Positions 49,507-58,654 are shown, counted from the first letter of the stretch. The stretch: DNA of 64,000 nt from Streptomyces flavofungini (GCF_014650815.1 NZ_BMVR01000014.1:186001-250000), one strand, 5' to 3'. The notes: generated by a model not told the origin, from the sequence alone. Program-made: numbers and translations.

Positions 49507-51665
49507 GCGCGCTCGACTTCAGCAAGGACGACGGCGGCACGGGGCCCGTGACCGCCGACGGCATGATGCCCCTGTGGGCGGTGTCGCTCGGCTGGGAGCT
49601 GCGGCGCGGCCGCCAGGTGGTCATCAGCGGGCAGATCCGGGACCGCTGGTGGTTCGAGGACCGGCCCGCCTCCTTCCGGGAGCTGGTCGCCGGGGTCCTC
49701 GAGGCGCGCGGCGCCGATGTGGTGGGCTGGTGGGACCCGGTGGTCGGGCTGACCTTTCCGCTGCCGGGCCATGCGGAGCGGTTCGCCGAGCTGGAGGCCG
49801 ACCGGCCGCGCGCGGGAGCCCCTGGCGCGGCCACCCGGGGTTCGGGCAACAGGGGCTCGGCCGACGGGAGTTCGGCCGCCGGAAGCGAAGGCCCGGACTC
49901 CCCGTCGGACGACCGGCAGCAGACCGACGCGCGCACCCCGCAGGCCGACGCCCGCAGCCAGCGAGGCGTCGAACGCCGACGCGACCGCTCCAGCCTGCTC
50001 GCCCCGCGCCCGGGCGCCCCGCCGCGCGCCTTCGACGACGTGGTCGCCGTCGCGCACCGGCTCGCCGCCTCCCCCGACGCGGCCACGGCCTTCGTCTTCC
50101 AGGACGTCGACCAGCAGCTACCGCCCGGCCAGCCCGAGTCGAACACCGGCTACCTCCGGCTGCGCGCCGCGATGACGGACGCCGTGCCGCCGCACTCGGC
50201 CCGGGAAGGCCGCCGCCCGCACGCTCGCAACGCCGTCCTGTGCGCGGTGGGCGACGTCGGCCGCCTGCCCGGCTGGTTCCACCTGGAGGACCCCCGGATC
50301 GCCACCCTGCACCTCGGCCCGCCGGACCCCAGTGAGCGCCGCCTGTGGCTGTCCTGGCTGCGCGGCGACTTCAACGGCGCCCCGCACGCCACCCGGCACG
50401 ACCTCGAAGCCCTGGTCGGCGCCACCGACGGCATGTCCGGCTGGGACATCGACGCGCTCGCCCGGACCTCGTGGCTGCGCGACGCGCCCCTGCAGAAGCC
50501 GGACAAGCTCCTGGAACTGCACCGGCTCAACGTGAGCGTCGACCCGTGGACCCAGCTGGACCGGGAAACCGTCGCCCGGGCCGCCGCCGTCCTGGGCAAC
50601 CGGGTGGTCGGCCAGTCCACGGCCGTCGACGCGGTGGCCGCCGCGCTGCAAGCCGCTTTCGTGGGCGTCGACTTCGGCGGCTCCGGCACCGCACGGCCCC
50701 GGGGCGCCTTCTTCTTCGTCGGCCCGACCGGCGTCGGCAAGACCGAACTCGCCAAGGCGGTCGCCGAGTTGATGTTCGGCGACCAGAGCGCGTACGCCCG
50801 GTTCGACATGAGCGAGTACCAGCAGGAGCACGCGGCCGAGCGGCTCGCGGGCGCACCGCCCGGTTACATCGGCCACGAGCAGGGCGGCGAGCTGACCCGC
50901 CGGGTCCAGGAACGGCCGTTCAGCGTGCTGCTCTTCGACGAGATCGAGAAGGCGCACCCGCGGGTGCTCGACAAGTTCCTGCAGATCCTGGAGGACGGGC
51001 GCCTCACCGACGGCCGCGGCCAGACCGCGTACTTCTCCCAGTGCCTGATCATCTTCACCTCCAACACGGGCGCCGACGCGGTCCAGGGCCTCCTGTCCGA
51101 AGGCGACGCGGACGTGCCGTACAGCACCCTGGAGGCGCACTTCACCCGGGCCGTGGAGGAGAAGTTCCGGGCGATCGGCCGACCGGAGATCTACGGTCGG
51201 CTCAAGCCCGGCGTGGTCGTCTTCGACATGCTGCGCCGCGAGCACATCGTGCGGATCGCCGACCGCCTGCTCGGCCAGCTCACCGAGTCCGTCCGCGAAC
51301 GCCACCAGGTCGACCTCGTCCACGACACGGACACCCTGCACCCCTGGATCACCGAGCGGATGAGCGACCCGGAGCACCAGGCGTACGGCGGCCGTCAGAT
51401 CCGCAACGAACTGGAGCGGCTGCGGGCGGCCGTGGTCACCCACTTCCTCGCCCGCCGCCCGAACCCGGGCAGCCGGATCCGGATCGGCGTCGACGCCGAC
51501 GGCACGCCGTGGGTCAGGAACGAGGAAGGGGTCAGGGCCGAGGAGCGGGTCAGGAACCAGGCGTCGGCCAGGAACGAGGCGCCGGTCGGAAACCAGACGC
51601 CGATCAGGAACGAAGCGTCGGTCAGGACCGAGCAGTCGGTCAGCGCCGAGGAAGGGAGCGCCTGA
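49503..51665 (+). CDS. Two-domain AAA+ ATPase, ClpA/ClpB-like, first domain degenerate
   Basis: 720-residue protein. I chose the GTG at 49503, which overlaps the coiled-coil stop like its neighbours; GGAGG lies upstream. The second half is a Clp/Hsp100 AAA+ module: FFVGPTGVGKTELAKAVAELMFG (Walker A about 407-413), FDMSEYQQEHAAERLAGAPPGYIGHEQGG, VLLFDEIEKAHPRVLDKFLQILEDGRLTDGRG (Walker B) and TSNTGADAVQG (sensor 1). The first half resembles an AAA module that lost its Walker A (VVISGQIRDRWWFED) but keeps VFQDVDQQLP and MSGWDIDALAR. The C-terminus carries eight hexapeptide repeats. Probably an unfoldase or switch; no ClpP-docking loop was looked for or seen. Confidence 0.9.
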   Translation: MSALDFSKDDGGTGPVTADGMMPLWAVSLGWELRRGRQVVISGQIRDRWWFEDRPASFRELVAGVLEARGADVVGWWDPVVGLTFPLPGHAERFAELEADRPRAGAPGAATRGSGNRGSADGSSAAGSEGPDSPSDDRQQTDARTPQADARSQRGVERRRDRSSLLAPRPGAPPRAFDDVVAVAHRLAASPDAATAFVFQDVDQQLPPGQPESNTGYLRLRAAMTDAVPPHSAREGRRPHARNAVLCAVGDVGRLPGWFHLEDPRIATLHLGPPDPSERRLWLSWLRGDFNGAPHATRHDLEALVGATDGMSGWDIDALARTSWLRDAPLQKPDKLLELHRLNVSVDPWTQLDRETVARAAAVLGNRVVGQSTAVDAVAAALQAAFVGVDFGGSGTARPRGAFFFVGPTGVGKTELAKAVAELMFGDQSAYARFDMSEYQQEHAAERLAGAPPGYIGHEQGGELTRRVQERPFSVLLFDEIEKAHPRVLDKFLQILEDGRLTDGRGQTAYFSQCLIIFTSNTGADAVQGLLSEGDADVPYSTLEAHFTRAVEEKFRAIGRPEIYGRLKPGVVVFDMLRREHIVRIADRLLGQLTESVRERHQVDLVHDTDTLHPWITERMSDPEHQAYGGRQIRNELERLRAAVVTHFLARRPNPGSRIRIGVDADGTPWVRNEEGVRAEERVRNQASARNEAPVGNQTPIRNEASVRTEQSVSAEEGSA
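51513..51656 (+). repeat. In-frame 18-bp tandem repeat, eight copies, at the AAA+ C-terminus
   Basis: Eight 18-base units from GTCAGGAACGAGGAAGGG onward encode hexapeptides such as VRNEEG, VRAEER, VRNQAS, ARNEAP, VGNQTP, IRNEAS, VRTEQS, VSAEEG. They end three codons before the stop. The array is charged and probably flexible. Confidence 0.95.
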
Positions 51666-51667
51666 CC

Positions 51668-53395
51668 ATGCTCGGCATCGCCATCGGCCACCGCACCGCC
51701 CGCGTCGGCCGACTCGACCCGGAAGGCCGCCCGACCGTGACGGTCACGGACCTCGCCGGAACGGACGGAGTCGCCGACCCCGCAGCCGCACTGACCGCGC
51801 TCCTCGCCGAAGCCACGGGGCCGGACGCGGTGCTCGCCGGAGCCGCCGGTACGCAGGCGGTGCTCGCCCTGCCCGCGTCCGCCGACCGCGAGGCCGAGGC
51901 CCGGCTGCGCCGCGCCGCCGAGGACGTGGGACTCCACGTCCACCGGGTCGTCCCGGAGCCGGTCGCGGCGGCCCTGCACTACGGCGCGATCGACGAGGGC
52001 GTGCTCCGCACCGTCCTGGTCGCCGACCAGACCGGGGCCGCGGTGGACCTGACGGTGCTCGCCATCACCCCGGACCTGACGGTGCGCGTCGTCACCACGC
52101 GCACGGAACAACTGGCCGCCGACCACGCCCTGTCGGCGCTGGCCCGGGAACTGGCCGGGGCGAGCCCGGACGCCGTACTCCTCTCCGGTGACCTCTACAG
52201 CACGCCCGCCCGCCGCGCGGACATCGAGAACCTCCCCGCGGCCCAGGGCCTGACGGTCCGCTGCACCACCCCCGAACTGGCCGTCGTGCGGGGCTTGTTG
52301 CTCCTGGAGGACTTCGGCCTCCTCCGCATTGCCACCGGCCCGGCACCGGCGAGCACGACCCGCTTCCCGCCTCCCCTGGAGGACCCGGAACCCCGCCCCT
52401 GGCACCCGCTGCCGGAAGACCCCGAACCAGCGGCGTCCCCGGCCGACAGCGCCCGGCAGGGGTTCGGCGCCGTGCCGCGTACGGCGCCGCCCCGTGGGCG
52501 CGACGAACCCCCACCAGCCCGCGAGGAGCCGGTCTCCCCGGCCGCACCACCCGAGCCCGATCCGGAATCCGGCCCCGAACCCGCACCGGCAACCGGCCCC
52601 GAACCAAAACCCGAGCCCGCCCCCAGCCGCGGCCCCGGCCCCGGCCCCGAAGCGCAACCCCAACCAGAGCCAGAGCCCGAACCGACCCCAACCCCCTCAT
52701 CACCCTTCGCCTCTTCCACCTCCACCACCTCCACCGCCACCACCCCCACCCCGGCCTCCCTCCGCTCCGTCCCCGTGACCCAGCTCCAAGCCATCCGCCG
52801 CGACGACCACCTCCTCGTCCTCTGGGCGTGGCCCGACTCCGCGCTCACCGCGCGCGTGCGCTGGCGTCGTGAGGACGTGACCGCCACCGGCGACGGCCAT
52901 CGCGACGGCGACATCCGCTGTCAGCGCCGGGTCTACGAACACGACGGCGGCCTGGACCTCCGCCTCGGCCGGGGCGCCGTCACCCTCACCGTCGAGGCCC
53001 TGGTCCCCGACCCGGCCGTCGACACCGAGGGCGCCGCCTCCCTGCGCGTCCCTGCCGAACCGCCCATCGTCGAGTACCAGCCCTCGCTGCGCCGCCGCCT
53101 CACCGGTGCCCGCGTCGCGACCGTCACCTTCACCACCCGGACCGGCTGCGACCTGCCCGCTCTCCGGATCGTCCACGGCCTCGGCCGCTACCGCCCCACC
53201 AGCACGGCCGAGGGCACCGTCCTGCACGTGGTCCCGGCCCAACGCCTCTCCGCCGGTACTCCGCTCACCGTGGAGTTCCCGCTCCCCGGCACCCGAGGCC
53301 CGTCCTGGCTCGTCTGCTTCCCGGCGGACGTCCCCGACCCCGACCACGCCATCGACATCCGCCCTACGGCGCTGCACCGGCTGCGAGTGACCTGA
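51668..53395 (+). CDS. Degenerate Hsp70-like ATPase with Pro-rich linker and beta-sandwich C-terminus
   Basis: 575-residue protein, ATG two bases after the AAA+ stop. Residues 1-225 fold like the Hsp70/actin ATPase: MLGIAIGHRTARVGRLDPEG (phosphate 1, degenerate), VHRVVPEPVAAALHYGAIDEG (the Hsp70 connecting motif), VLVADQTGAAVDLTVLAI (phosphate 2, DxGG reduced to DQTGA) and AVLLSGDLYSTP (adenosine). About 150 residues of Pro/Glu/Ala-rich linker follow, then a C-terminal region (about 375-575) that looks like Fn3-type and beta-sandwich domains (LLVLWAWPDSALTARVRWRREDV). The standard substrate-binding domain is absent. It is likely a dedicated switch or binding protein of the system. Confidence 0.82.
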   Translation: MLGIAIGHRTARVGRLDPEGRPTVTVTDLAGTDGVADPAAALTALLAEATGPDAVLAGAAGTQAVLALPASADREAEARLRRAAEDVGLHVHRVVPEPVAAALHYGAIDEGVLRTVLVADQTGAAVDLTVLAITPDLTVRVVTTRTEQLAADHALSALARELAGASPDAVLLSGDLYSTPARRADIENLPAAQGLTVRCTTPELAVVRGLLLLEDFGLLRIATGPAPASTTRFPPPLEDPEPRPWHPLPEDPEPAASPADSARQGFGAVPRTAPPRGRDEPPPAREEPVSPAAPPEPDPESGPEPAPATGPEPKPEPAPSRGPGPGPEAQPQPEPEPEPTPTPSSPFASSTSTTSTATTPTPASLRSVPVTQLQAIRRDDHLLVLWAWPDSALTARVRWRREDVTATGDGHRDGDIRCQRRVYEHDGGLDLRLGRGAVTLTVEALVPDPAVDTEGAASLRVPAEPPIVEYQPSLRRRLTGARVATVTFTTRTGCDLPALRIVHGLGRYRPTSTAEGTVLHVVPAQRLSAGTPLTVEFPLPGTRGPSWLVCFPADVPDPDHAIDIRPTALHRLRVT

Positions 53396-54583
53396 ATGGC
53401 CAGACGACTCACCTGCCCCTACTGCTACGAGACCTTCGCCGCGCGCGAGATCCGGTTCCGCTGCAACAGCCGGCTCAGCCGCACCCGCAAGCAGTGCCAG
53501 CGGCGCCGCGACCCGGTGCTCGACGAACGCTTCGGCAAGCGCCCCAGCCACGACGTGGGCCCTGACTTCGCCGCCGACGGCCGCAAGTCGACGGCGGTGT
53601 GCCCGGACTGCGACGGCGAGACGACGTACCGCGTCTGCCCGGTCTGCCACGTCGAACTGCCGGTGCAGTTCGGGATGGTGGAGAACCGCCTGGTGGCGAT
53701 GGTCGGCGCGCGCTCCTCCGGCAAGACGATCTACATGACCGTACTGCTGCACGAGATGCGCAACCAGGTCGGCGAGGCCTACGGGGCTTCGCTCATGGGC
53801 TTGGACGACACCACCATGCGCCGCTACAGCTCGGAGTACGAGGACCGGCTCTACCGCGACCGGCAGATGTTCCCGCCCACCCAGACCGCGACGACCAACG
53901 CCAACCGGGTGGAGCCGCTGGTGTTCCGGTTCGGCCTGCGCCGCAAGGTGCTGTTCCGGGAGCGGCCGCAGCACAGCGTGCTGTCCTTCTTCGACACCGC
54001 GGGCGAGGACTTCAACAGCCGCGAGAGCGTGGAGCTCAACACCCGCTACCTGACCAACGCGGACGGCATCATCCTGCTGCTCGACCCGCTGCAGATGCCG
54101 GGTGCCAGGGACAACGCGGCGCCCGGCACGGCGCTGCCCGGCACCGACGGGATCGATCCGCCGATCAACGTGCTGAGCCGGGTGAGCGGCATGCTGCTCG
54201 CCGCGCAGGGCGGCAAGGCGGCGAAGATCGACACCCCGATCGCGGTGGTCTTCTCCAAGATGGACGCCTTCTGGCACCTGATGGAGAACGGCAGCCCGCT
54301 GCGGTCGCACGCGCCCGCGCGCGGCCGGTTCGACGTCGGTGACAGCCTCAGCGTCCACGAGGAGGTGCGCCAGCTGCTCAAGGAGTGGGACGGTGTGCCC
54401 ATCGACCAGTCCCTGGAGAACACCTTCGCCCGCTACCGCTACTTCGGCGTCTCCGCCCTCGGCCGCAGCGCCACGCCCGAGGCGCGGGTCGCCGCCACCG
54501 GCATCCAGCCCTACCGGGTCGCGGATCCGCTGCTGTGGCTGCTGAGCGAGTTCGGTTCGGTGCCGAAGGCGGGCCGCGGATGA
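53396..54583 (+). CDS. Zinc-ribbon GTPase (TRAFAC/DO-GTPase-like)
   Basis: 395-residue protein, ATG directly after the previous stop. The N-terminus holds zinc-binding pairs (LTCPYCYETFAAREIRF; VCPDCDGETTYRVCPVCHVEL). The GTPase domain then has VGARSSGKTIYMTVLLHEM (G1, Lys109), a Thr-rich switch region, FFDTAGEDFNSRESVELNTRYLTNADGIILLLDPL (G3 and strand) and VVFSKMDAF (G4, with SKxD in place of NKxD). This is the pattern I associate with the DO-GTPase families of large bacterial conflict loci. The stop overlaps the next ATG (ATGA), which encodes a probable GTPase-associated protein. Effector output unknown. Confidence 0.85.
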   Translation: MARRLTCPYCYETFAAREIRFRCNSRLSRTRKQCQRRRDPVLDERFGKRPSHDVGPDFAADGRKSTAVCPDCDGETTYRVCPVCHVELPVQFGMVENRLVAMVGARSSGKTIYMTVLLHEMRNQVGEAYGASLMGLDDTTMRRYSSEYEDRLYRDRQMFPPTQTATTNANRVEPLVFRFGLRRKVLFRERPQHSVLSFFDTAGEDFNSRESVELNTRYLTNADGIILLLDPLQMPGARDNAAPGTALPGTDGIDPPINVLSRVSGMLLAAQGGKAAKIDTPIAVVFSKMDAFWHLMENGSPLRSHAPARGRFDVGDSLSVHEEVRQLLKEWDGVPIDQSLENTFARYRYFGVSALGRSATPEARVAATGIQPYRVADPLLWLLSEFGSVPKAGRG

Positions 54584-57039
54584 GCGGCTTCCAGCAGCTC
54601 TACTACACCTCCTGCGAGCACGGGCTCAGCGGTTCCTCCGGCTTCCAGTTCAACGCGGTGAGCGCGCAGGTCTCGGCGGAGACCCGGCACCGCGTCGAGG
54701 GCCTGGCCGGGTACGAACCGCCGCGCTCCCTGCTCGAGTCGGACGCCCCCGAGCTGCTCGCGCGCTGCCCGGTGAACCTGTGCCACACCCGGGACCGGCA
54801 GGGCGGCGCCACCACGCTGTGCGTGCGGTACGTCGGCCGCGACTCGGCGCGCCGCTTCGGCAACTACTTCGCCCACGCCCTGCACAGCGAGGGCCCGCCC
54901 GTCGAGGGCGCGTACGCGCGGGACGGCGGCGGGCCGCTCGCGATCGAGCTGTGGGACTCCCCGGTGTGGACCACACAGGTCGCCGCCACGACCGAGATCC
55001 CGGAGCTGCCCGCGCCCCTGCCGCGCGGCCCGTTGTCCCCCCGCTCGGCGCACGCGTTCCTGCGCGCCCACCCGCACGCCGAGCAGCTCCCGGCCCTCCT
55101 CGCCGCGGTGTTCGCGGCGCTCGCGGAGGACGGCTCGGTCGTGGTGATCGACGAGACGACGGACCGGGTCGCCCACTGGTTCGCGGCCGTCTCCTACCTC
55201 CTGCCGCCCCCGCTGGCCCGCACCCTCACCTTCGCCACCTACCTCCTTCGGCCCACCCGCAGCCGACTGCACCTGATCGGCACGGTGCCCGAGGCGCACA
55301 CCGGCTTCGGCCCCGACGACGAGGAGTCGTACACCGTCTTCGACTTCCGCGCGGGCCGCTTCCCCGACGTGGTGCCCACCCACCATCTGATCCGGCTGCT
55401 CACCCGGATCGGGGTCGGCTCGATCCGCTCGCTGTGGTCCTGGACGGCCGAGTACACGCACGGCCAGGAGCGGGCGCTCGGCGACTGGCACGCGCCGGTC
55501 GCGGCGGCCGCGGCGGCGGGCGGCATCGAGCTGACCGACGCCGACGTCCGCGCGGTGATCGGCTGGCTGCCCGGCGCCGCACATCTCGGGCCGCGCCGGG
55601 CGGCGGTGGCGGCGGCCATCCACCACCGGCACCGGGACCTGGACGACGACCAGCTCGCGGCGCTGAGCGCGGCGGCCGCGGCGGGCGGCGACGCGGCCCT
55701 GCACCAGGAGCTGGAGGGCAAGCTCCACCAGTCCCGGATCCGCGCCTATGTGACCGGTGTGGAGAACGCGCCGGGCCCGGTGCCGCTCACCCATCCCGCC
55801 GAGCGGCAGCGGGCCACCGCCCTGTGGCAGCGGCTGCTCGGCGAGGCCGCCACCAGCCGTCAGCGGGTACGGCTGCTGCTGTGGGCGGTGGGCGCGCGGC
55901 TCACCCCGCCGCCGGAGCTGCTCACGAACATGAGCCTGGACCTGGCCCGCGCCCTGCTCGGCGCCTCCGACGCGAGCCGCGGGCTGCGCGCGGAGGTCAC
56001 CCAACTCGTGCACACCCTGCCGGAGTTCAGGGCCGCTCTTGCGACGGCCGTCCAGGAGGTCCTCGACGAGCGGGGCGGCCAGGAGCAGTTGTTCGCCCAG
56101 TTCCCGGCCGAGTTGCTGAGCGAACGCGACCTCGGTCGGCGGACCCGGCTGCTTGAGCACTACTGGGTGGCGCAGGCCGAGCGGGAGCCCGCCCGCACGG
56201 TCGACCTGCTGTTCCAGATCCTGGAGGTACGCGGCGAGGCAGCGCCGGACGTGGAGCTGCTGCGGGGGCTGTGGCGGGGTCCGTCACCGGCCTGGACGCA
56301 CGAGGAGGCGACCGAGATCGCCCGCCGGTTGCCGTCGGACCAGCCGGTGGGCGGGGCGGTCGACGAGTGGTTCGACCGCGCGGTGAAGCAGGAGGTCCGG
56401 GGCAAGGACGACCTGCGGGCCTGCCTGATCCTGTGCGAGACGCTCTCCGCGCCCGCCCGCTTCGCCTGGCTGCGGGTGGTCACCCAGGACTGCGTGCAGG
56501 TCACCCTCCAGTTGGACGCGGCCCTGCGCGAGGCCACCGAGGCCACCGCGCTCGCCCGCGTGTTCCGGATCTCGCAGATCGAAGCCTGGGCGGCGCCGCG
56601 CGCCCTGAGGCGCCACCGGCTGGTGCCCGCCATGCTCACGCTGCCCGCCGATCCGGCCCGACTGCGCACGGAGATCAGCGCGTTCGACTTCTCGCTGGCC
56701 GACAGCTATCTGCGCGCCGTGCAGCGGGCCGCGGTGACGTCGAGCCACGTCGACGAGGTGCTGTTCAGCCATGTCACCGGGGTGATCGCGATCAACGACG
56801 CACGGGCCGCGCTGCCGCAGGCCCATCTGGAGATCGTCCAGACGCTGCGCCTGCACATCGCCCAGCACTGGCCGTCCGAGCTTCTCGACCGCCTGTCCCG
56901 CGCGCTCCGCCCCTACGACACGCGGCTGGCCGACGCCTACCAGGAGTACGCCGAGCACCGCCTGGGCCGCATGAAGAAGTGGGGCCGCAAGCTCAGCCAG
57001 CGGCGGTCCTCGGACGGCCCCCGGCCGGAAGAGGGGTGA
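54580..57039 (+). CDS. Large GTPase-associated protein (GAP1-like)
   Basis: 819-residue soluble protein. It opens with SGFQQLYYTSCEHGLSGSSGFQFNAVS, a pattern I associate with GAP1 (GTPase-associated protein 1) N-terminal domains found beside DO-GTPases. A middle domain has ARTLTFATYLLRPTRSRLHLIGTVPEAHTGF, DEESYTVFDFRAGRFPDVVPTHHL. The C-terminal 350 residues are helical and repetitive (for example LLEHYWVAQAEREPARTVDLLFQILEVRGEAAPDVELLRGLW). No enzymatic motif is visible. Flanked on both sides by GTPase genes; the ATG overlaps the GTPase stop. The family name is from memory and should be confirmed. Confidence 0.8.
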   Translation: MSGFQQLYYTSCEHGLSGSSGFQFNAVSAQVSAETRHRVEGLAGYEPPRSLLESDAPELLARCPVNLCHTRDRQGGATTLCVRYVGRDSARRFGNYFAHALHSEGPPVEGAYARDGGGPLAIELWDSPVWTTQVAATTEIPELPAPLPRGPLSPRSAHAFLRAHPHAEQLPALLAAVFAALAEDGSVVVIDETTDRVAHWFAAVSYLLPPPLARTLTFATYLLRPTRSRLHLIGTVPEAHTGFGPDDEESYTVFDFRAGRFPDVVPTHHLIRLLTRIGVGSIRSLWSWTAEYTHGQERALGDWHAPVAAAAAAGGIELTDADVRAVIGWLPGAAHLGPRRAAVAAAIHHRHRDLDDDQLAALSAAAAAGGDAALHQELEGKLHQSRIRAYVTGVENAPGPVPLTHPAERQRATALWQRLLGEAATSRQRVRLLLWAVGARLTPPPELLTNMSLDLARALLGASDASRGLRAEVTQLVHTLPEFRAALATAVQEVLDERGGQEQLFAQFPAELLSERDLGRRTRLLEHYWVAQAEREPARTVDLLFQILEVRGEAAPDVELLRGLWRGPSPAWTHEEATEIARRLPSDQPVGGAVDEWFDRAVKQEVRGKDDLRACLILCETLSAPARFAWLRVVTQDCVQVTLQLDAALREATEATALARVFRISQIEAWAAPRALRRHRLVPAMLTLPADPARLRTEISAFDFSLADSYLRAVQRAAVTSSHVDEVLFSHVTGVIAINDARAALPQAHLEIVQTLRLHIAQHWPSELLDRLSRALRPYDTRLADAYQEYAEHRLGRMKKWGRKLSQRRSSDGPRPEEG

Positions 57040-57045
57040 GCCCCG

Positions 57046-58590
57046 ATGGCCGAGATCCTGCTCTACCTCATCGTCCCCGCCATCTATCTGGTCCTGCTCG
57101 CGCTCTACCTGTTCGTCGCGCCCGTGATCGCGGTCCTGCGCGGCTCCGCCCTGGTCAGTGAACTGCTCTGGCGCTACTGCCAGTTGCTCAACGGCGTGCT
57201 GCGCCTGCGCACCCCCGAGTTCGTGACCGTCCCGCCGTACCGCCCCGCCGACGAACTGGCCCACCCCAACTACTTCTTCGGCCCCGCACTCCGCGATCTG
57301 CGGCAACTCCTCACCCAGGCGCGACGGTTGTACGTCCGCCAGGTCACCGACGCCTACCGCCGGGTGGCCGCCCGCCAGTTCACCGCGCCGACCATGCACC
57401 GGGCCGCCTCGATCCCGTACGGCCTGACCCTCTACCTGGGCCTCGGCATCGGCGCCGCCGTGACGGTCCCGCTGTGGGGCGTGCTCTTCGGCGCCCAGGC
57501 CCTCGGCGTGGGCCTGCTGACCGTCGGCGCCCGGCTGACCGCGCTCACCCTGCGGGCCACCGACCGGCTGGTGATGATCGTGCGCGGGCTGCCCCGGGGC
57601 ATGCTGTGCCCGAGTTGCTTCGAACGCGTCCCCTATCCGGCGTACGACTGCCCGAGCCCCACCTGTCGGCGTCGGCACCCGGACATCCGCCCGGGCACGT
57701 TCGGCCTGTTCCGGCGCCGGTGCGCCTGCGACCAGCGCATCCCGACGCTGCTGCTCCTGATGAGCCGGGACGCCCGGCTGAGCGGTTTCTGCGTGCACGA
57801 GAACTGCGGCAAGCCGATGAACCCGGACGCCGGGCACATGCCCGAGCTGATCCTGCCGCTGATCGGCGGCCGGGCCGCGGGCAAGACGCAGCTGATGGCG
57901 GCGATGGTGAAGTCACTGGAGGACACGGCAGCCGGCGGCGGTCCCGCGCTGCGGCTCGCGGACCCCGAGTCGACCGCCAACCAGCAGGTCCTGAACGAGG
58001 TCCTGGAGATCCAGGGCCACACCCGCCCCACCCAGAAGACGCTGCCCCGAGCCCATTCGTTCGTGCTCGGCAACGGCCGCGCCGAGCGCCTCGTGCACGT
58101 CTTCGACACGGCCGGTGAGCGGTTCGTCAACCGCGAGGAGACCGACGCGCTGCGCTACGTCCGGGAGGCCCGCACCTTCGTCTTCGTCCTCGACCCGATG
58201 GCCGTCGACGCGTTCTGGACCCGCCTCGACCCGGCGCGCCCGCAGGTGGACCGGACGCTGGCCTCGACGGTCGACCCGGAGGACGTGTTCGCGCGCGCGG
58301 TGCAGACGGTACGCACGATGGGCACCCGCCTCGACAAGGCGCGGCTCGCCGTCGCCGTCAGCAAGAGGGACCTGCTGACCGGCCGGGCCGCGCTGCTCCC
58401 CGACCACCCGGACGACAGCGACACCACCCGGAAGTGGCTGTGCGAGCGACTGGGGCTGCGGAACCTGCTCAAGACGATGGACCTGGAGTTCGGCGAGGTC
58501 CGCTTCTTCTGCACGGCGGCGGTGGCGGACGACGGCGGGCAGGTGGACCCCAGCGTCGCGGGGTTCGTCGAGTGGTGCCTGCGCGAATGA
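57046..58590 (+). CDS. Membrane-anchored zinc-ribbon GTPase (DO-GTPase-like)
   Basis: 514-residue protein six bases after the previous stop, with GAGGGGTGAG as ribosome site. Two membrane regions are apparent: residues 5-35 (LLYLIVPAIYLVLLALYLFVAPVIAVL) and about 127-160 (YGLTLYLGLGIGAAVTVPLWGVLFGAQ). A cysteine-rich part follows (CPSCFERVPYPAYDCPSPTC, RRRCACDQ, CVHENCGK). The GTPase domain has LIGGRAAGKTQLMAAMVKSLE (G1, Lys280), VFDTAGERFVNREETDALRYVREARTFVFVLDPM (G3) and VAVSKRDLLTG (G4 variant SKRD). It would tether the system to the membrane. Last gene of the run; a strong terminator follows. Confidence 0.87.
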   Translation: MAEILLYLIVPAIYLVLLALYLFVAPVIAVLRGSALVSELLWRYCQLLNGVLRLRTPEFVTVPPYRPADELAHPNYFFGPALRDLRQLLTQARRLYVRQVTDAYRRVAARQFTAPTMHRAASIPYGLTLYLGLGIGAAVTVPLWGVLFGAQALGVGLLTVGARLTALTLRATDRLVMIVRGLPRGMLCPSCFERVPYPAYDCPSPTCRRRHPDIRPGTFGLFRRRCACDQRIPTLLLLMSRDARLSGFCVHENCGKPMNPDAGHMPELILPLIGGRAAGKTQLMAAMVKSLEDTAAGGGPALRLADPESTANQQVLNEVLEIQGHTRPTQKTLPRAHSFVLGNGRAERLVHVFDTAGERFVNREETDALRYVREARTFVFVLDPMAVDAFWTRLDPARPQVDRTLASTVDPEDVFARAVQTVRTMGTRLDKARLAVAVSKRDLLTGRAALLPDHPDDSDTTRKWLCERLGLRNLLKTMDLEFGEVRFFCTAAVADDGGQVDPSVAGFVEWCLRE

Positions 58591-58625
58591 GAATGCGGTC
58601 GGCGGGCAGCCGAACGGCAAGGGTG

Positions 58626-58654
58626 GGCCCGGACGTCGGCGTGACGTCCGGGCC
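58626..58654. terminator. Bidirectional terminator between GTPase and RiPP genes
   Basis: Perfect 12-base arms GGCCCGGACGTC (58626-58637) and GACGTCCGGGCC (58643-58654) around GGCGT. It lies between convergent units, 35 bases after the GTPase stop and 15 bases after the peptide stop. Confidence 0.93.

Noticed and set aside
52548..52700. Pro/Glu-rich stretch in the Hsp70-like protein as a separate gene or assembly artefact
   Set aside because: The frame is continuous and codon bias is unchanged; it reads as a normal low-complexity linker.
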